In this document: positions 1-9,689 of the stretch, piece after piece
Position numbering within the stretch: the first letter of the stretch is position 1
Layout of the letters: the number at the start of each line of letters is the position of its first letter
Assembly (NCBI GenBank): GCA_947492575.1
Contig: CANLNK010000002.1
Coordinates: 159,304 to 223,303 of the forward strand
DNA: 64,000 bases
Direction: 5' to 3'
Source of the DNA: an uncultured Thalassotalea sp.
GTDB taxonomy: Bacteria; Pseudomonadota; Gammaproteobacteria; Enterobacterales; Alteromonadaceae
Made by a program: the position numbers and the translations under genes
Notes under the pieces: model-generated
Seen by the model: only the letters and a program-made list of their open reading frames with translations
Database searches by the model: none
Told to the model about the DNA's origin: nothing

Positions 1-345
1 TTTGCTATCTGGGAAACCAGATGCTGAGAAGACGACCTTTTGCCTAGGAAACTCAAGGTAGCTATAGTGTAGCTTTTTCCTTTCCCTCTTATGTTGATAG
101 CCATAGGTAATTGTCTTACCTGATAGCACCACCTCAACAGGCTGACTATTGATAAAAGCTCTATTGCCAAGGGTTTTAAACAATTCTTGAATGTCTTTTT
201 TCTCTGCGTAAAAATTGGTCTTATCAAGGTTTTTAAATAAATTTGGCCCCACCAAAGAATAACTTATTGCAACGATACTGATTACGACAATAAGCTCGAT
301 TAACGTAAACCCGCTATTAGAAGGTCTTTGACTAGATTCCAACAT
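1..345 (-). CDS. GspH/FimT-like minor pseudopilin, partial
   Basis: This gene starts with ATG at 345 and runs off the left edge, so only the first 115 residues are seen. The N-terminus is a type IV prepilin leader: a short hydrophilic stretch, Gly, then the methylation motif FTLIELIVV with Glu at position 5, followed by a hydrophobic helix. Such proteins are cut by a prepilin peptidase and join a periplasmic pseudopilus. The start overlaps the end of the gspF-like gene by 14 bases, so the two are translationally coupled. The order gspG-gspE-gspF-this gene suggests a minor pseudopilin of GspH type. The C-terminal half, which would distinguish GspH from FimT, lies outside the window. Confidence 0.8.
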   Translation of the reverse strand, partial: MLESSQRPSNSGFTLIELIVVISIVAISYSLVGPNLFKNLDKTNFYAEKKDIQELFKTLGNRAFINSQPVEVVLSGKTITYGYQHKRERKKLHYSYLEFPRQKVVFSASGFPDSK

Positions 346-1537
346 CGTTTGTAGACACAATACTCATTAGCATAACGACAACTACAGAACCAACAATAGC
401 CCCCATAGTTAAGATAAGAAGTGGCTCTAGCATAGACGTAACGGTTGCAGTCCATCCTTCAAAGTCAGTTCTCGAGCGATTGGCAATTTCGTCAAATACA
501 GGAGTCAACTCACCACTTTCTTCGCCAACTTCGACCAGAGATATATCAAATTCGCTATACAAGTCAGACTCTATCAAAGTAGTTGATAACATGTTTCCTT
601 GTTTAACTTTATTTGCAATTATCATCAACTGTGACTGTAGCTCAGAGTTTTTTATGTTGCCGGCAGAAAGCGTTAATGCTTCAACGATTGATACGCCACT
701 GGACAACATCATAGTCATAGAAGAATTGAAACGAATACGCTCAGTCAATCGTACTAACTTACCCAAAAGAGGTAAGTTAAGCATCGTTTGATTAACTTTC
801 ATTCTAAATGAAGACGTCTTCATTGCGCGACTGAAAAGTACTGCAGCAACTGCTAATCCAGCGAACAGAAACCACTGGTAATTAATAAACCATTCACTCA
901 AGTCTAACAATATTAGCGTGTATGAAGGTAAATCGGCACTACGATCAAAGATCGAGCTCATCTGTGGAACGATGTAGTTAAAAACAAATAGAACACATAG
1001 AACAGAAACAAACAATATAACCAGAGGATAGGTTAGCGATTGAATAATCTTTGCTCTTAACTCTCTTCTAAACTTTATGTCAGCTGCAAGTCTAGAGAAA
1101 ATGACATCCAACTCGCCGGATGCCTCTCCTAGTTTAAGCATATTAATATATAGCTGATCAAAAATATCAGAACACTCAGAAAACGCTTCTGAAACAGACT
1201 TCCCTGAACGAACAGAGGTTAGCAATTTCGATAGCAGTTCTGAACACTGGGCTGAAGAAGCACCTTTTTGTAGAATTTCTAAGCCTCGATCTATTCGCAC
1301 ACCACTTTTCAAAAGAATTGCAAGCTCTGAGGTAATAAACTCAAGTTCGTTTAAGCTCACTCTCTTGCTACCAAAAGCGAATGAAATACCACTTCCCTGT
1401 TGGCGCACGGTTTCAATTTTAACGAGTATTAACCCTTTACTGGCTATTTCTTGTTTTGCTATTGCAGCGGAATCGGAGCTTATTTCTCCCGAGACTTTAG
1501 CTCCATGCCCATCATAAGCAGTGTAGTTAAATCGCAT
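332..1537 (-). CDS. gspF: GspF/PilC-type inner-membrane platform protein
   Basis: This 401-residue protein matches the type II secretion/type IV pilus platform family. It has a short N-terminal domain beginning YTAYDGHGAKVSGEI and two homologous cytoplasmic helical repeats (about residues 70-170 and 272-370). Three hydrophobic segments are visible near 168-190, 218-236 and 370-393. In this family the protein anchors the assembly ATPase and guides pseudopilin subunits into the fibre. It shares one base with the end of gspE (TAATG junction) and overlaps the next pseudopilin gene, so the set is an operon. Whether it serves general secretion or a specialised pseudopilus cannot be decided, because no secretin or GspC/L/M gene is in view. 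Confidence 0.88.
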   Translation of the reverse strand: MRFNYTAYDGHGAKVSGEISSDSAAIAKQEIASKGLILVKIETVRQQGSGISFAFGSKRVSLNELEFITSELAILLKSGVRIDRGLEILQKGASSAQCSELLSKLLTSVRSGKSVSEAFSECSDIFDQLYINMLKLGEASGELDVIFSRLAADIKFRRELRAKIIQSLTYPLVILFVSVLCVLFVFNYIVPQMSSIFDRSADLPSYTLILLDLSEWFINYQWFLFAGLAVAAVLFSRAMKTSSFRMKVNQTMLNLPLLGKLVRLTERIRFNSSMTMMLSSGVSIVEALTLSAGNIKNSELQSQLMIIANKVKQGNMLSTTLIESDLYSEFDISLVEVGEESGELTPVFDEIANRSRTDFEGWTATVTSMLEPLLILTMGAIVGSVVVVMLMSIVSTNDVGI

Positions 1538-3207
1538 TAACCCGCTACCCTTAGAACTTCATCTATTGTTGTTATACCTTTTGCAACCTTCAGCAAGCCA
1601 TCCTCTAATAGTGTTCTTCCGCCCTGATCTTTGTTAAGCACCTTAGCTTTAGCAATAAAGTCATCCGATTTATCTAGTGATTTGAGCTCATCGCTACAGC
1701 GTAGATATTCAATGATTGCGGTACGACCTTTATATCCGGTGTTATTACACTCTGGGCAGCCAACTGGCTTGTGTAGATTAATATCCAATTCAGGAAAACG
1801 CTCCTTTAATTGGTATTTTTCAGCTAGTACATCATCAGATACTGGTGTGGCACATGCTGTACATAACTTTCTTGCTAGACGTTGAGCAACAATTGAAATG
1901 ATGGCAGCATTTAACAGATATTCCTCAACACCTAAATCTAACAACCGGGTAAAGGCACTCGGCGCATCGTTAGTATGAACGGTTGAAAAAACTAAGTGAC
2001 CAGTCAATGCCGATTGCATTGCGATTCGAGCAGTTTCCTTGTCTCGAATTTCACCCAGCATAATGATATCGGGATCTTGTCGTACTACACTCCTGAGACC
2101 TGCACTAAAATCAAAACCAATCTCTGAGTTTATTTGGACTTGATTAATACCGTCTAACTGATACTCAACAGGGTCTTCAAGCGTGATTATTTTAACATCG
2201 TCATTATTTAATCGATTTAAAAAAGTGTAAAGCGTAGTAGTCTTACCTGAGCCTGTTGGGCCCGTCATTAAAATTACGCCAGCGGTGCTACCTAAATCTT
2301 CAACAATTGAAGATTTGATATCTTCAGAAAGGCCAACGGCCTCAATATCGTATGTAACGCTGTCTTTTTTAAGGAAACGCATTACGACACTTTCGCCATC
2401 ATTTAGAGGAAGCACAGAGACACGAATATCAAGCTCCGTATTGGCTACACGAGTCTCGATCTTACCATCCTGAGGTCGTCTCTTTTCAGCGATATCCATA
2501 CCAGATAATATCTTCAGTCGCGATATTATCGCCAACTGATATTTAGCCGGTACAAGTTCGCCCTCGCTTAAAACTCCATCAACACGAAACCTTACTCGAT
2601 ACCTTTCCTTAGAAGGTTCGATATGCATGTCTGAAGCGCCTAGCTTTAGACCTTTTGAAATGTAGGAATTCAATAAATTAACAGTTGGAGCTTCAGACGC
2701 TAATTCTCTTAATTTCCCTTCTTCTAACTCTGATAAAACCGTAAACTCTTCGCTTTCCGCACTCTCAATGTTTGTATTATTGAACAGGGAAGCCGCTTTT
2801 TCGATTTCTTCGTTTGAAGTAATTACAAGACTGTAATCAACACTTTCAATTGTTAGGTATTGTAATACCTCTCTATCGAAAGGCGCATTTGTTACAAACA
2901 GCAGTTGACCGTTTTCGATCGAGACTGGCACCCAATGTCGTGCCGCTAAATATTCTATATTTAATTTAGATTTAAGGGCATCGATAGAAGCGTTGGATAA
3001 CTCTGGAAGTTCACCTAGCAGTTCAACATTTAATGCCCTGGCGTAGACAGATGGTAATTCGTCCTCTGTTAAACTTCCTAGATTTACGAGCAGATGCTCA
3101 AGAGCACCTCCATTTTTAGACTGATAAACTAACGCCTTATCAATATCTTGCTGAGATACACCAATCTCTTTGACTGCTTCGACTAATCTACTATTGATGG
3201 ACGACAT
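1537..3207 (-). CDS. gspE: GspE/PilB-type assembly ATPase
   Basis: This is a hexameric secretion ATPase that powers pseudopilus assembly at the inner membrane. From ATG 3207 it has 556 residues: an N-terminal GspE/MshE-type domain, then the ATPase core with Walker A GPTGSGKTTTLY near residues 315-326 and a Walker B region with LGEIRDKETA. Near the C-terminus a four-cysteine zinc motif (CTAC, then CPEC) is typical of GspE and PilB. An upstream in-frame start at 3273 exists but lies deep inside gspG. The ATG at 3207 has a GGTGAAGGCGAAG purine stretch just before it and overlaps the gspG stop by 17 bases, so it is preferred. Confidence 0.88.
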   Translation of the reverse strand: MSSINSRLVEAVKEIGVSQQDIDKALVYQSKNGGALEHLLVNLGSLTEDELPSVYARALNVELLGELPELSNASIDALKSKLNIEYLAARHWVPVSIENGQLLFVTNAPFDREVLQYLTIESVDYSLVITSNEEIEKAASLFNNTNIESAESEEFTVLSELEEGKLRELASEAPTVNLLNSYISKGLKLGASDMHIEPSKERYRVRFRVDGVLSEGELVPAKYQLAIISRLKILSGMDIAEKRRPQDGKIETRVANTELDIRVSVLPLNDGESVVMRFLKKDSVTYDIEAVGLSEDIKSSIVEDLGSTAGVILMTGPTGSGKTTTLYTFLNRLNNDDVKIITLEDPVEYQLDGINQVQINSEIGFDFSAGLRSVVRQDPDIIMLGEIRDKETARIAMQSALTGHLVFSTVHTNDAPSAFTRLLDLGVEEYLLNAAIISIVAQRLARKLCTACATPVSDDVLAEKYQLKERFPELDINLHKPVGCPECNNTGYKGRTAIIEYLRCSDELKSLDKSDDFIAKAKVLNKDQGGRTLLEDGLLKVAKGITTIDEVLRVAG

Positions 3208-3583
3208 CTTCGCCTTCACCCTCTCCGCCAAGCTGACCGTCACTCCCGTATGCCAGTAATTCAAACGAACCACCGCCTTGGCGTAATTCGTAATGATAAG
3301 GATTACCCCAAGGATCTAGTGGGACAGATTTTGGTAGATAAGGACCATCCCAACCAGCTTTATCTGATTTAACTAATTCATTTAGTGAATTTGGGTAGGT
3401 CCCGAGATCAAGTCGATATGTATCTAGTGATGTTTGAAACATATTCATTTGAGTGGCAGCTGTTTTTCGCTTAGTCGAGCCCACTTTACCAAACATCTCA
3501 GGTGCAACTAGTGATGCCAGCAAACCAATAATAACAACAACTATCATCAACTCAATTAGAGTAAAGCCTTGATTTTTTTTCAT
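3191..3583 (-). CDS. gspG: GspG-type major pseudopilin
   Basis: This 130-residue protein is the major pseudopilin of a type II secretion-like apparatus. The leader MKKNQG is followed by the methylation motif FTLIELMIVVVIIG, with Glu5 retained. The C-terminal half carries the GspG signature DPWGNPYHYE and a GSDGQLGGEGEGED stretch that corresponds to the calcium-binding loop of the family. I chose ATG 3583 over the in-frame ATG at 3601 because it gives a normal six-residue prepilin leader and has GAAGAATC a few bases upstream. It is the first gene of the gspG-E-F-H set. Having gspG first, ahead of gspE, differs from the usual C-D-E-F-G-H order and suggests a dedicated system. Confidence 0.9.
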   Translation of the reverse strand: MKKNQGFTLIELMIVVVIIGLLASLVAPEMFGKVGSTKRKTAATQMNMFQTSLDTYRLDLGTYPNSLNELVKSDKAGWDGPYLPKSVPLDPWGNPYHYELRQGGGSFELLAYGSDGQLGGEGEGEDVVHQ

Positions 3584-3680
3584 AAAAGATTCTTCAAACA
3601 TAAAGGTTAAACGAGGTTATCAGCTAGGTTAGAGCATGTCGATAGCGGAGGTGTTACAAAAAACTCCTCTAAAACAACAC

Positions 3681-4733
3681 CTAAACAGATTTTTTAGAAA
3701 TATTACAGTTACGACTCATAATATTTATATAAACTACAAAACATACTATGAAAGCAATTAACATCAATGGTTCAGGAGTTTTGAAATAATCCGCTAAAAT
3801 ACCAATAACCGCAAAAGTAATCGAAATTAGGCTAATTATTGCCAAGGTCTGCCTTTTACTGAAGCCGTTAGCAATAAATACATGGTGAATATGCCCGTTA
3901 TCAGCTTTAAATGGGGATTCTCCTTTCCTCATCCTACGATACATAATCGCAAACATGTCCATCAAAGGAACAGCAATTAGCCAAAGTGCAGTAACAGGGC
4001 GAAATGTATTACTTTGTTCTTCGCCAGCAGGTTGTGAGCACAATGTCAGTAACCAAATCACGGTCAAACCCATGTACATACTGCCCGCATCGCCCATAAA
4101 TATTTTTTTACCTCGAGGGTTTCTGGTGCTGACGTTGTAAAATAAATAAGGAATAGTCGCCACGACAATAAGCATCGGGAGCAATACACTATGTTGCGAC
4201 CCATTTAAAGCCATAAGCACAGCAACAGAGCCTATTGTAATGATACTCATCGACCCAGCCAAACCATCTATACCATCAACCATATTAAAAGCATTTATAG
4301 CTGCAATTACCGCCAAGACGGTAAAAATCATCCCATAATTACCAATGTTAATATTAACACTACCGAATAGTGCACCAAAATCATGGATAAACAAACCAGC
4401 ACCAAAAACAAGAATACAGGCGACTATTCCTTGGAATAATATGCGAGAACCTACGCTCAGGTCATAAATGTCATCTAGCGTACCAATAAAGACTATCAAT
4501 GCAGAAGAAATCAAATATAGATTGATAATATTGCTTTGTTCAATGAAAAACGTAGAGGCGATTAGTACGCCCGTGAAAATCGAGATGCCACCAATAAGGG
4601 GAATAGCACCATCGTGTTTTTTTCTTTCATTTGGAAGGTCTATCAGACCGATGTGCGGCGCCAATGGGAGAAGAATCTTAATAGATAAGATTGAGCAAAA
4701 AAATGCGACAGCCAAAGCTAGAGTTTCAAGCAT
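3681..4733 (-). CDS. wecA: WecA/MraY-family undecaprenyl-phosphate sugar-1-phosphate transferase
   Basis: This 350-residue polytopic membrane protein belongs to the family that moves a sugar-1-phosphate (for WecA, GlcNAc-1-P) from a UDP-sugar to undecaprenyl phosphate, starting a polysaccharide repeat unit. Visible motifs are the Asp-rich TLDDIYDL segment near residue 85, NMVDGIDGLAG near 150, FMGDAGSMYMG near 213 and the GHIHHVF sequence characteristic of WecA rather than MraY. About eleven hydrophobic segments are present. It lies between the pseudopilin operon and a polysaccharide export gene, which fits a surface polysaccharide role. The exact sugar substrate is not determined by the sequence. 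Confidence 0.85.
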   Translation of the reverse strand: MLETLALAVAFFCSILSIKILLPLAPHIGLIDLPNERKKHDGAIPLIGGISIFTGVLIASTFFIEQSNIINLYLISSALIVFIGTLDDIYDLSVGSRILFQGIVACILVFGAGLFIHDFGALFGSVNINIGNYGMIFTVLAVIAAINAFNMVDGIDGLAGSMSIITIGSVAVLMALNGSQHSVLLPMLIVVATIPYLFYNVSTRNPRGKKIFMGDAGSMYMGLTVIWLLTLCSQPAGEEQSNTFRPVTALWLIAVPLMDMFAIMYRRMRKGESPFKADNGHIHHVFIANGFSKRQTLAIISLISITFAVIGILADYFKTPEPLMLIAFIVCFVVYINIMSRNCNISKKSV

Positions 4734-4851
4734 AAGAACGAATTAAATTTCTTCTGGTTTAGTAAAAAACCGATTTATAAAATCACGAGGATTATAGTGT
4801 TAATGCCAAGACATAGCTAGCTATAATCTCGGCATTTCACATGTCTAGCCT

Positions 4852-7566
4852 CTATATTCCAGATATCGCAGCAATCGCTACAGCTGCCTGATAAACTATT
4901 TGCGTACCAGTCGCCCATAAAGTCAGATTATCCATGTAGTTGGAATCAAGAGGAACAACAACTGTGTCACCAGGGCTAATTACGCTTACAGCAGAAGATG
5001 CAAACCAGCTCCTTTTTTCAGGCACCACAACCTGTCCATTAGCCTTTATAACATAAATTCTATCTTCATCTGCTTGCTGCTTAATTCCCCCGCTAAGCTC
5101 TACATAGTCCTCTACGTTGAGTTTTGGGCTGAATAAATGAGAAGTCGCAACTTGCACCTGACCAACAACGTTTACGGAATTATTTCTCGTCGGAACGTAT
5201 AATACATCCCCGTTTTCAAGTATGACGTCACTAGCACTAGCACTTGATAAGTTGGGAAGATCGACAACTAATCGACCTACAGGCTTAACTTTATTTAAAT
5301 CGGCAAGTAAAAGACGAGCTTGTTGGTAATCAATTTGTTGGCCATTACGCTGAGATAAACTCTTTGAAGCTATTTCCATTCTTAAAGATTCTGATACCTT
5401 CAAGATATTTTGAAGCTCAAGTTGACGCAGTTTCTCTCTAGTAAAAACAGATCCTTCTAAATAGGCATAGTCGGTGTAACCGCCTACGCGCTCAATAAGT
5501 TGTGCAAGTGTCTCACCACGTTGTATCGTGTATTTTCCAGGGAATGAGAACTCACCTCGCAATTCCACTAAATGATTTTCTTGCCATGAAGGGATCACGT
5601 GGACATTTAAGCGATCTTTACTTCGAATAGCAATGTTTTCGACATCGTCGTTAGCTAGGGCTTTTCGCAAATTTACATCGATTGATTCCTTTACAAGTTT
5701 TTGTTCATGAATAGTATTTCTTGTTATTTCGGCTCTCTCTAAATACGCAGACTCGAGTAATCCGCCCGAAGCAGCTATAAGGTCTTTTACTTCACTATCC
5801 TTCGCAAGCGGATAAATGCCGGGATATTTGACCTCTCCGACCACCTCAACTAACTGAATCGGCTCGCCTGCAGCAGACTGATGTTGAAGTTTTTTGATCA
5901 CTGGGACCAAAAGCTTCTGGCGAGAGAATATATTGATATCTTTTGGATCAATTTCCTCTTCATGAGAGCCACCGGTTAGCTCTACTAATGACTGCTCCGC
6001 AAGTTTGAGCGACTCATCAAGTTCGTCATATTCTTCAATATCCTGTTCTTCACCATATTCAAGCCAGAACATGCGTTCTCTAAACGCTTCTTTGGCTATT
6101 TCCTTTTCTCTTTCACCAATCTCATCTTCCGTTAACGCTAATAAGTCTAGAGATTCGTCTGCGACGGCATTCTTATCATTGATAGAGAAAACTAGAATGC
6201 GATCATGTGGTTGCAATTCAAGATTATCTAACGAATTTAAGTCACTAAGAGCATTGAATAAACTAAACTGCAGAACTTCTATATTGCGCCCAATATCTTT
6301 CTCTCGAACAATAAGGCTATAATTTAAGTCAGCATCCGTTAACATATAAGCATGTATAGTCGGTAGTAGATCACTTATCTTCTGACCGTGGTGCCATTGG
6401 TACTTTCCTGGACGTGTTACTGCACCAATAATGGTAACTGAATCATCGTATTGCTCAGATGTTTTCATTATTTTGATCAAATCACCAGCTCTAACCATTT
6501 TTTTAGCTTCGCTTTGCTTTGTTAGATCAAGATTTACAATAGAGCGAATATTTCTATCGTTGAATCTTTCAACCACACTTGCTGAAGGATAAGCTGAAGG
6601 CAACAAGCCACCAGCCATTTTTATAACTGAATCAAAACTGTCTCCTGCTGATATTTCATATATAGCAGGTCTTCTTACTTCACCAGTAACAGTTACTCTT
6701 TCCCCTACAGGAGCAACAAACACTACATCGCCGGACTTCAACGTAATATCATTGGAAGAATCACCATTTATCAACAAGTCATACAAATCGACAGTGGTAA
6801 CTAATTTTCCACCTCTCTTAACTTGAATATTTCGCAAGGATCCTATTTCATTAACGCCCCCCGCTGCAAAAATAGCGTGAGTAACACTCGATAGAGCGCT
6901 TAAAATATATGGGCCTGGTTTGAAAGCATCACCAGCAACAAAGACTCTCATAGAGCGGAGTTCTGTAAGGCTTAAAATAACTTCGACGCCAATTACCTTC
7001 TTCTTTACTTCATTTGCGAAGTACGCTTTAGCCTCTTTATAAGTTAAGCCAGCAACAGAAAAAGCACCTAATTGCGGTAAAACAACTTGTCCTTGGCGGT
7101 TAATTGGAAGCTGGTACTCGTAGTCTTCTTTACCAAATATTTGAATATTTAGCGTATCGCCAATACCTAGCAAGTAGTCTTCAGGCACAGCGATATTTAT
7201 ATCGGGAGCGAAAGTGTATGGAGCGTTTGCGAAAACATCATAACCAAAGGGCTTTATATCATCTTCATCTGTCGCCTCAATTTCATCATTTAAAATTGGG
7301 GTTCCCTGCTCATCAAATTGCGTGCCTCTCGGGTAAACTATCTGCTCAGAATCTACTTGCGGGTCATTCGTCGTTTGAGTTAGTTGACGTTGAAGTTGAT
7401 CATAATTAACTCCCATACTCTGTGCTAATGCACGCTGCTGAGATACGGGCAATTTTCTAAACTGTTCTAGTTGTTGTGGTGTAATTTGGTTAGGTACTTG
7501 AGCAAGTGCATAATTGGCTGAGATTGCAGCCAGCCAGACCAAAATACCAATAAGTATGTTTCTCAT
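4852..7566 (-). CDS. Poly-SLBB outer-membrane polysaccharide export protein (Wza/WbfF-like)
   Basis: This 904-residue protein has an N-terminal signal peptide ending near ALAQ, a Wza-type polysaccharide export domain around residues 125-200 (YLLGIGDTLNIQIFG) and several SLBB modules, recognisable by repeats of V-x-G-x-V-x-x-P-G-x-Y. The last 25 residues form a hydrophobic helix, as in the Wza outer-membrane ring. Family members are the outer-membrane exit channel for capsule or exopolysaccharide. At about 900 residues it is far longer than Wza (about 380) and resembles the long OtnA/WbfF proteins of Vibrio capsule loci. No lipobox cysteine is visible. No Wzc-type kinase is adjacent. An acidic insert near residues 480-540 is poorly conserved-looking. 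Confidence 0.85.
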   Translation of the reverse strand: MRNILIGILVWLAAISANYALAQVPNQITPQQLEQFRKLPVSQQRALAQSMGVNYDQLQRQLTQTTNDPQVDSEQIVYPRGTQFDEQGTPILNDEIEATDEDDIKPFGYDVFANAPYTFAPDINIAVPEDYLLGIGDTLNIQIFGKEDYEYQLPINRQGQVVLPQLGAFSVAGLTYKEAKAYFANEVKKKVIGVEVILSLTELRSMRVFVAGDAFKPGPYILSALSSVTHAIFAAGGVNEIGSLRNIQVKRGGKLVTTVDLYDLLINGDSSNDITLKSGDVVFVAPVGERVTVTGEVRRPAIYEISAGDSFDSVIKMAGGLLPSAYPSASVVERFNDRNIRSIVNLDLTKQSEAKKMVRAGDLIKIMKTSEQYDDSVTIIGAVTRPGKYQWHHGQKISDLLPTIHAYMLTDADLNYSLIVREKDIGRNIEVLQFSLFNALSDLNSLDNLELQPHDRILVFSINDKNAVADESLDLLALTEDEIGEREKEIAKEAFRERMFWLEYGEEQDIEEYDELDESLKLAEQSLVELTGGSHEEEIDPKDINIFSRQKLLVPVIKKLQHQSAAGEPIQLVEVVGEVKYPGIYPLAKDSEVKDLIAASGGLLESAYLERAEITRNTIHEQKLVKESIDVNLRKALANDDVENIAIRSKDRLNVHVIPSWQENHLVELRGEFSFPGKYTIQRGETLAQLIERVGGYTDYAYLEGSVFTREKLRQLELQNILKVSESLRMEIASKSLSQRNGQQIDYQQARLLLADLNKVKPVGRLVVDLPNLSSASASDVILENGDVLYVPTRNNSVNVVGQVQVATSHLFSPKLNVEDYVELSGGIKQQADEDRIYVIKANGQVVVPEKRSWFASSAVSVISPGDTVVVPLDSNYMDNLTLWATGTQIVYQAAVAIAAISGI

Positions 7567-7710
7567 TGAACAGCTATTTCCTTGAGGCGAATAGGGTATA
7601 AAAATTATAATGGCGGAAATTCTACCATAAGGTCAAAAGATGTTAAGCCCCATTGACACTATGCTTAAAAGTTATTTGATAATAGGGCTTAATAGATTAA
7701 TCTGAAAGGT

Positions 7711-8469
7711 TTAGTCTATTTCTTCTTCGAATTCGTCAAGGTATGCATCTAACTCTTCTTCTTCTGCGTCATTAACCTCAATTGGCGGGGCGCCATCAAA
7801 GACTTTGTAACGCATATTTTGGAAGTAAGCATTTTTCACAAATTCATAAGGATCGACAGATTGATTAATGAGTTGTTCCTGCTCGGATAGCGCTACGCGT
7901 GCTTCCATGCCGATAATCGCACTTCTTACAATGTTCGGCCAAAAGTCGATAACAGCCAACGGCCAGTAGTAGCGATCAACAAAATCACCAACTTCTTCTC
8001 GTACAGAGCTAGGCCCGAGCCCCGGAATAACAATGTATGGACCATCACCTACGCCATATACACCCAATACTTCGCCAAACTCTTCTTGAGTACCTGACCA
8101 TTCAAAATCGCTAGCAGGATCAAAAAAACCAAACAAACCTATTGTTGAATTTAGCAGGAATCGTCCAGCGCTCTTGCCTGCATCGGTAAACTTGCCTTGT
8201 AGCAAATTATTGATAAAAGATGATGGCTCATTGAGGTTCAGCGCCATGTTGTGCAAACCTGTACGTAAGAACGTTGGCGTATACTCTACATAAGTTTCAG
8301 AAACAGGCTTTAACACATACTTGTCAGCATAATCCCAAGTGAATGTCCAAGACGCTCTATTCAAGGGTTCAACAGGGTCTTTGGGATCTTGCTGGTCTTT
8401 AGGAAGAGACGAACAACCAGACAATACGACGGATAAAAATACGGTATAAAAAAGCGCGGGAAATTTCAT
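7711..8469 (-). CDS. mlaA: MlaA/VacJ phospholipid-asymmetry lipoprotein
   Basis: This 252-residue protein has a lipoprotein signal with lipobox LSGC near residue 19 and the MlaA body, including DPVEPLNRASWTFTWDYADKY and the FGEVLGVYGVGDGPYIVIPG stretch. In E. coli, MlaA sits in the outer membrane with porins and removes misplaced phospholipids from the outer leaflet, passing them to MlaC and MlaFEDB. The other mla genes are not in this window; lone mlaA near chemotaxis genes is common in this group. The C-terminus is strongly acidic (Glu/Asp run). The gene is probably transcribed alone, with about 150 bases on either side. Confidence 0.92.
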   Translation of the reverse strand: MKFPALFYTVFLSVVLSGCSSLPKDQQDPKDPVEPLNRASWTFTWDYADKYVLKPVSETYVEYTPTFLRTGLHNMALNLNEPSSFINNLLQGKFTDAGKSAGRFLLNSTIGLFGFFDPASDFEWSGTQEEFGEVLGVYGVGDGPYIVIPGLGPSSVREEVGDFVDRYYWPLAVIDFWPNIVRSAIIGMEARVALSEQEQLINQSVDPYEFVKNAYFQNMRYKVFDGAPPIEVNDAEEEELDAYLDEFEEEID

Positions 8470-8623
8470 AGGATTCTACTGTTGTTTTTGCTGTTTTATG
8501 ACGGAGTTAATGAGCGGTAGTCTATCATTTAGCTAACCGCTTTTGCATGAAGTCTGACAACTTTAGCGCAAATCAGTTTCGTGCACTTGTAACATTTTGT
8601 GTTTAATTGTCAAAAGAAGCTGG

Positions 8624-9082
8624 TTAATCGACTTTTTTATGTATCGCTAACAACATTTCAACCTCAGCGCGAGGGAGTTCACACTCCGCCATAATTTCTT
8701 CAACGCCCGCACCTTTAGCGGCTAGTTTATTTGCTCTTAAATAAAATTTATCTTGGGGTTGTTCTTGCTTAATTCGTTCGAAATGCTGAGAAAGCTCGAT
8801 AAGCTCCTGTTGAACTTTTTTTATACGGTGCTCTAGCTGCCTGCTTATTTGGCTACTTTCTGTGGCGTTTTGATCGATTGAATTATGGAAACTTTCCAAT
8901 AAGCTCGAGAGCTGAGATTGCTGAACTTGTAGATCATTTACTTGAAGTTCAACAACACTAAATTGACTAGTCAATATTTGCTGCTGTTTGCGTAAAGAAA
9001 GTACGCGCATAAATAATACGAACACTAAACTCAGTATGATTAGAGCGAGAACAGCTATAGTGATGAGCAACGAGTTATCCAT
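8624..9082 (-). CDS. DUF2802 membrane-anchored coiled-coil protein
   Basis: The 152-residue product has one N-terminal transmembrane helix (about residues 5-27), a long Gln/Glu-rich coiled-coil region (about 30-110) and a C-terminal segment with KAAKGAGVEEIMAEC-like character, the DUF2802 pattern (here LAAKGAGVEEIMAECELP). The function is unknown. Homologues usually lie directly after cheW at the end of polar flagellar/chemotaxis operons, as here, which suggests a role in placing or tuning the chemotaxis apparatus. The Ala-Glu-Val-Glu-Met-Leu end resembles small HTH-like regulators, but this is weak. Confidence 0.75.
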   Translation of the reverse strand: MDNSLLITIAVLALIILSLVFVLFMRVLSLRKQQQILTSQFSVVELQVNDLQVQQSQLSSLLESFHNSIDQNATESSQISRQLEHRIKKVQQELIELSQHFERIKQEQPQDKFYLRANKLAAKGAGVEEIMAECELPRAEVEMLLAIHKKVD

Positions 9083-9152
9083 TACAACGTACTTTAAGAT
9101 AGGTATGCGCGATGAGAGCTCAAGGTTAAGCTCTCATCGCCGGAATTATCAA

Positions 9153-9647
9153 TTAGAATTGCTTGATTTCGTCCCATTCGTCATCTGAAAGCAGCTTATT
9201 CAAATCAACTAGGATAAGTAATTCGCCATCGCGGTTTGATACACCTTGGATAAAGCGAGCACTTTCCTCATTACCAACGTTAGGTGCCACATCAATTTCA
9301 GACGCACGTAAATATACAACTTCAGCTACGCTATCCACCAAAATACCAATCACTTGTTTTTCGGCTTCAATGATAACAATGCGCGTATTGTCTGTGATTT
9401 CAGCAGATTGAAGACCAAATCTAGCTCGAGTGTCAATAACCGTGACAACATTACCACGCAAGTTAATAATACCGAGTACGTAGTCAGGAGCACCTGGTAC
9501 TGGCGCTATCTCGGTGTAGCGTAAAACTTCCTGCACTTGCATTACATTTATGCCATAGGTTTCCGTTTCTAATTTGAACGTAACCCACTGAAGTACTTCA
9601 TCATTTGTGTCTACTGACTCGTTTGAACTGCGTCTTTCTTCAGACAT
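9153..9647 (-). CDS. cheW: Chemotaxis coupling protein CheW
   Basis: CheW is the adaptor that joins chemoreceptors to the kinase CheA in the array. From ATG 9647 the protein has 164 residues, with a short hydrophilic N-terminus and a single CheW domain. Typical segments are VTFKLETETYGINVMQVQEVL, the GIINLRGNVVTVIDTR core and the final ILVDLNKLLSDDE. ATG 9647 is chosen over 9662 because GAGGAC precedes it at good distance. It follows parP and precedes the DUF2802 gene, the order known from polar flagellar clusters. Confidence 0.95.
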   Translation of the reverse strand: MSEERRSSNESVDTNDEVLQWVTFKLETETYGINVMQVQEVLRYTEIAPVPGAPDYVLGIINLRGNVVTVIDTRARFGLQSAEITDNTRIVIIEAEKQVIGILVDSVAEVVYLRASEIDVAPNVGNEESARFIQGVSNRDGELLILVDLNKLLSDDEWDEIKQF

Positions 9648-9689
9648 ACTTCTTGTCCTCAAAGTTTATATTATTGCGTTAGCAAAGGT

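Noticed and set aside
3208-3273. Upstream 22-codon extension of gspE
   Set aside because: It lies inside gspG, and the ATG at 3207 has a better ribosome site.
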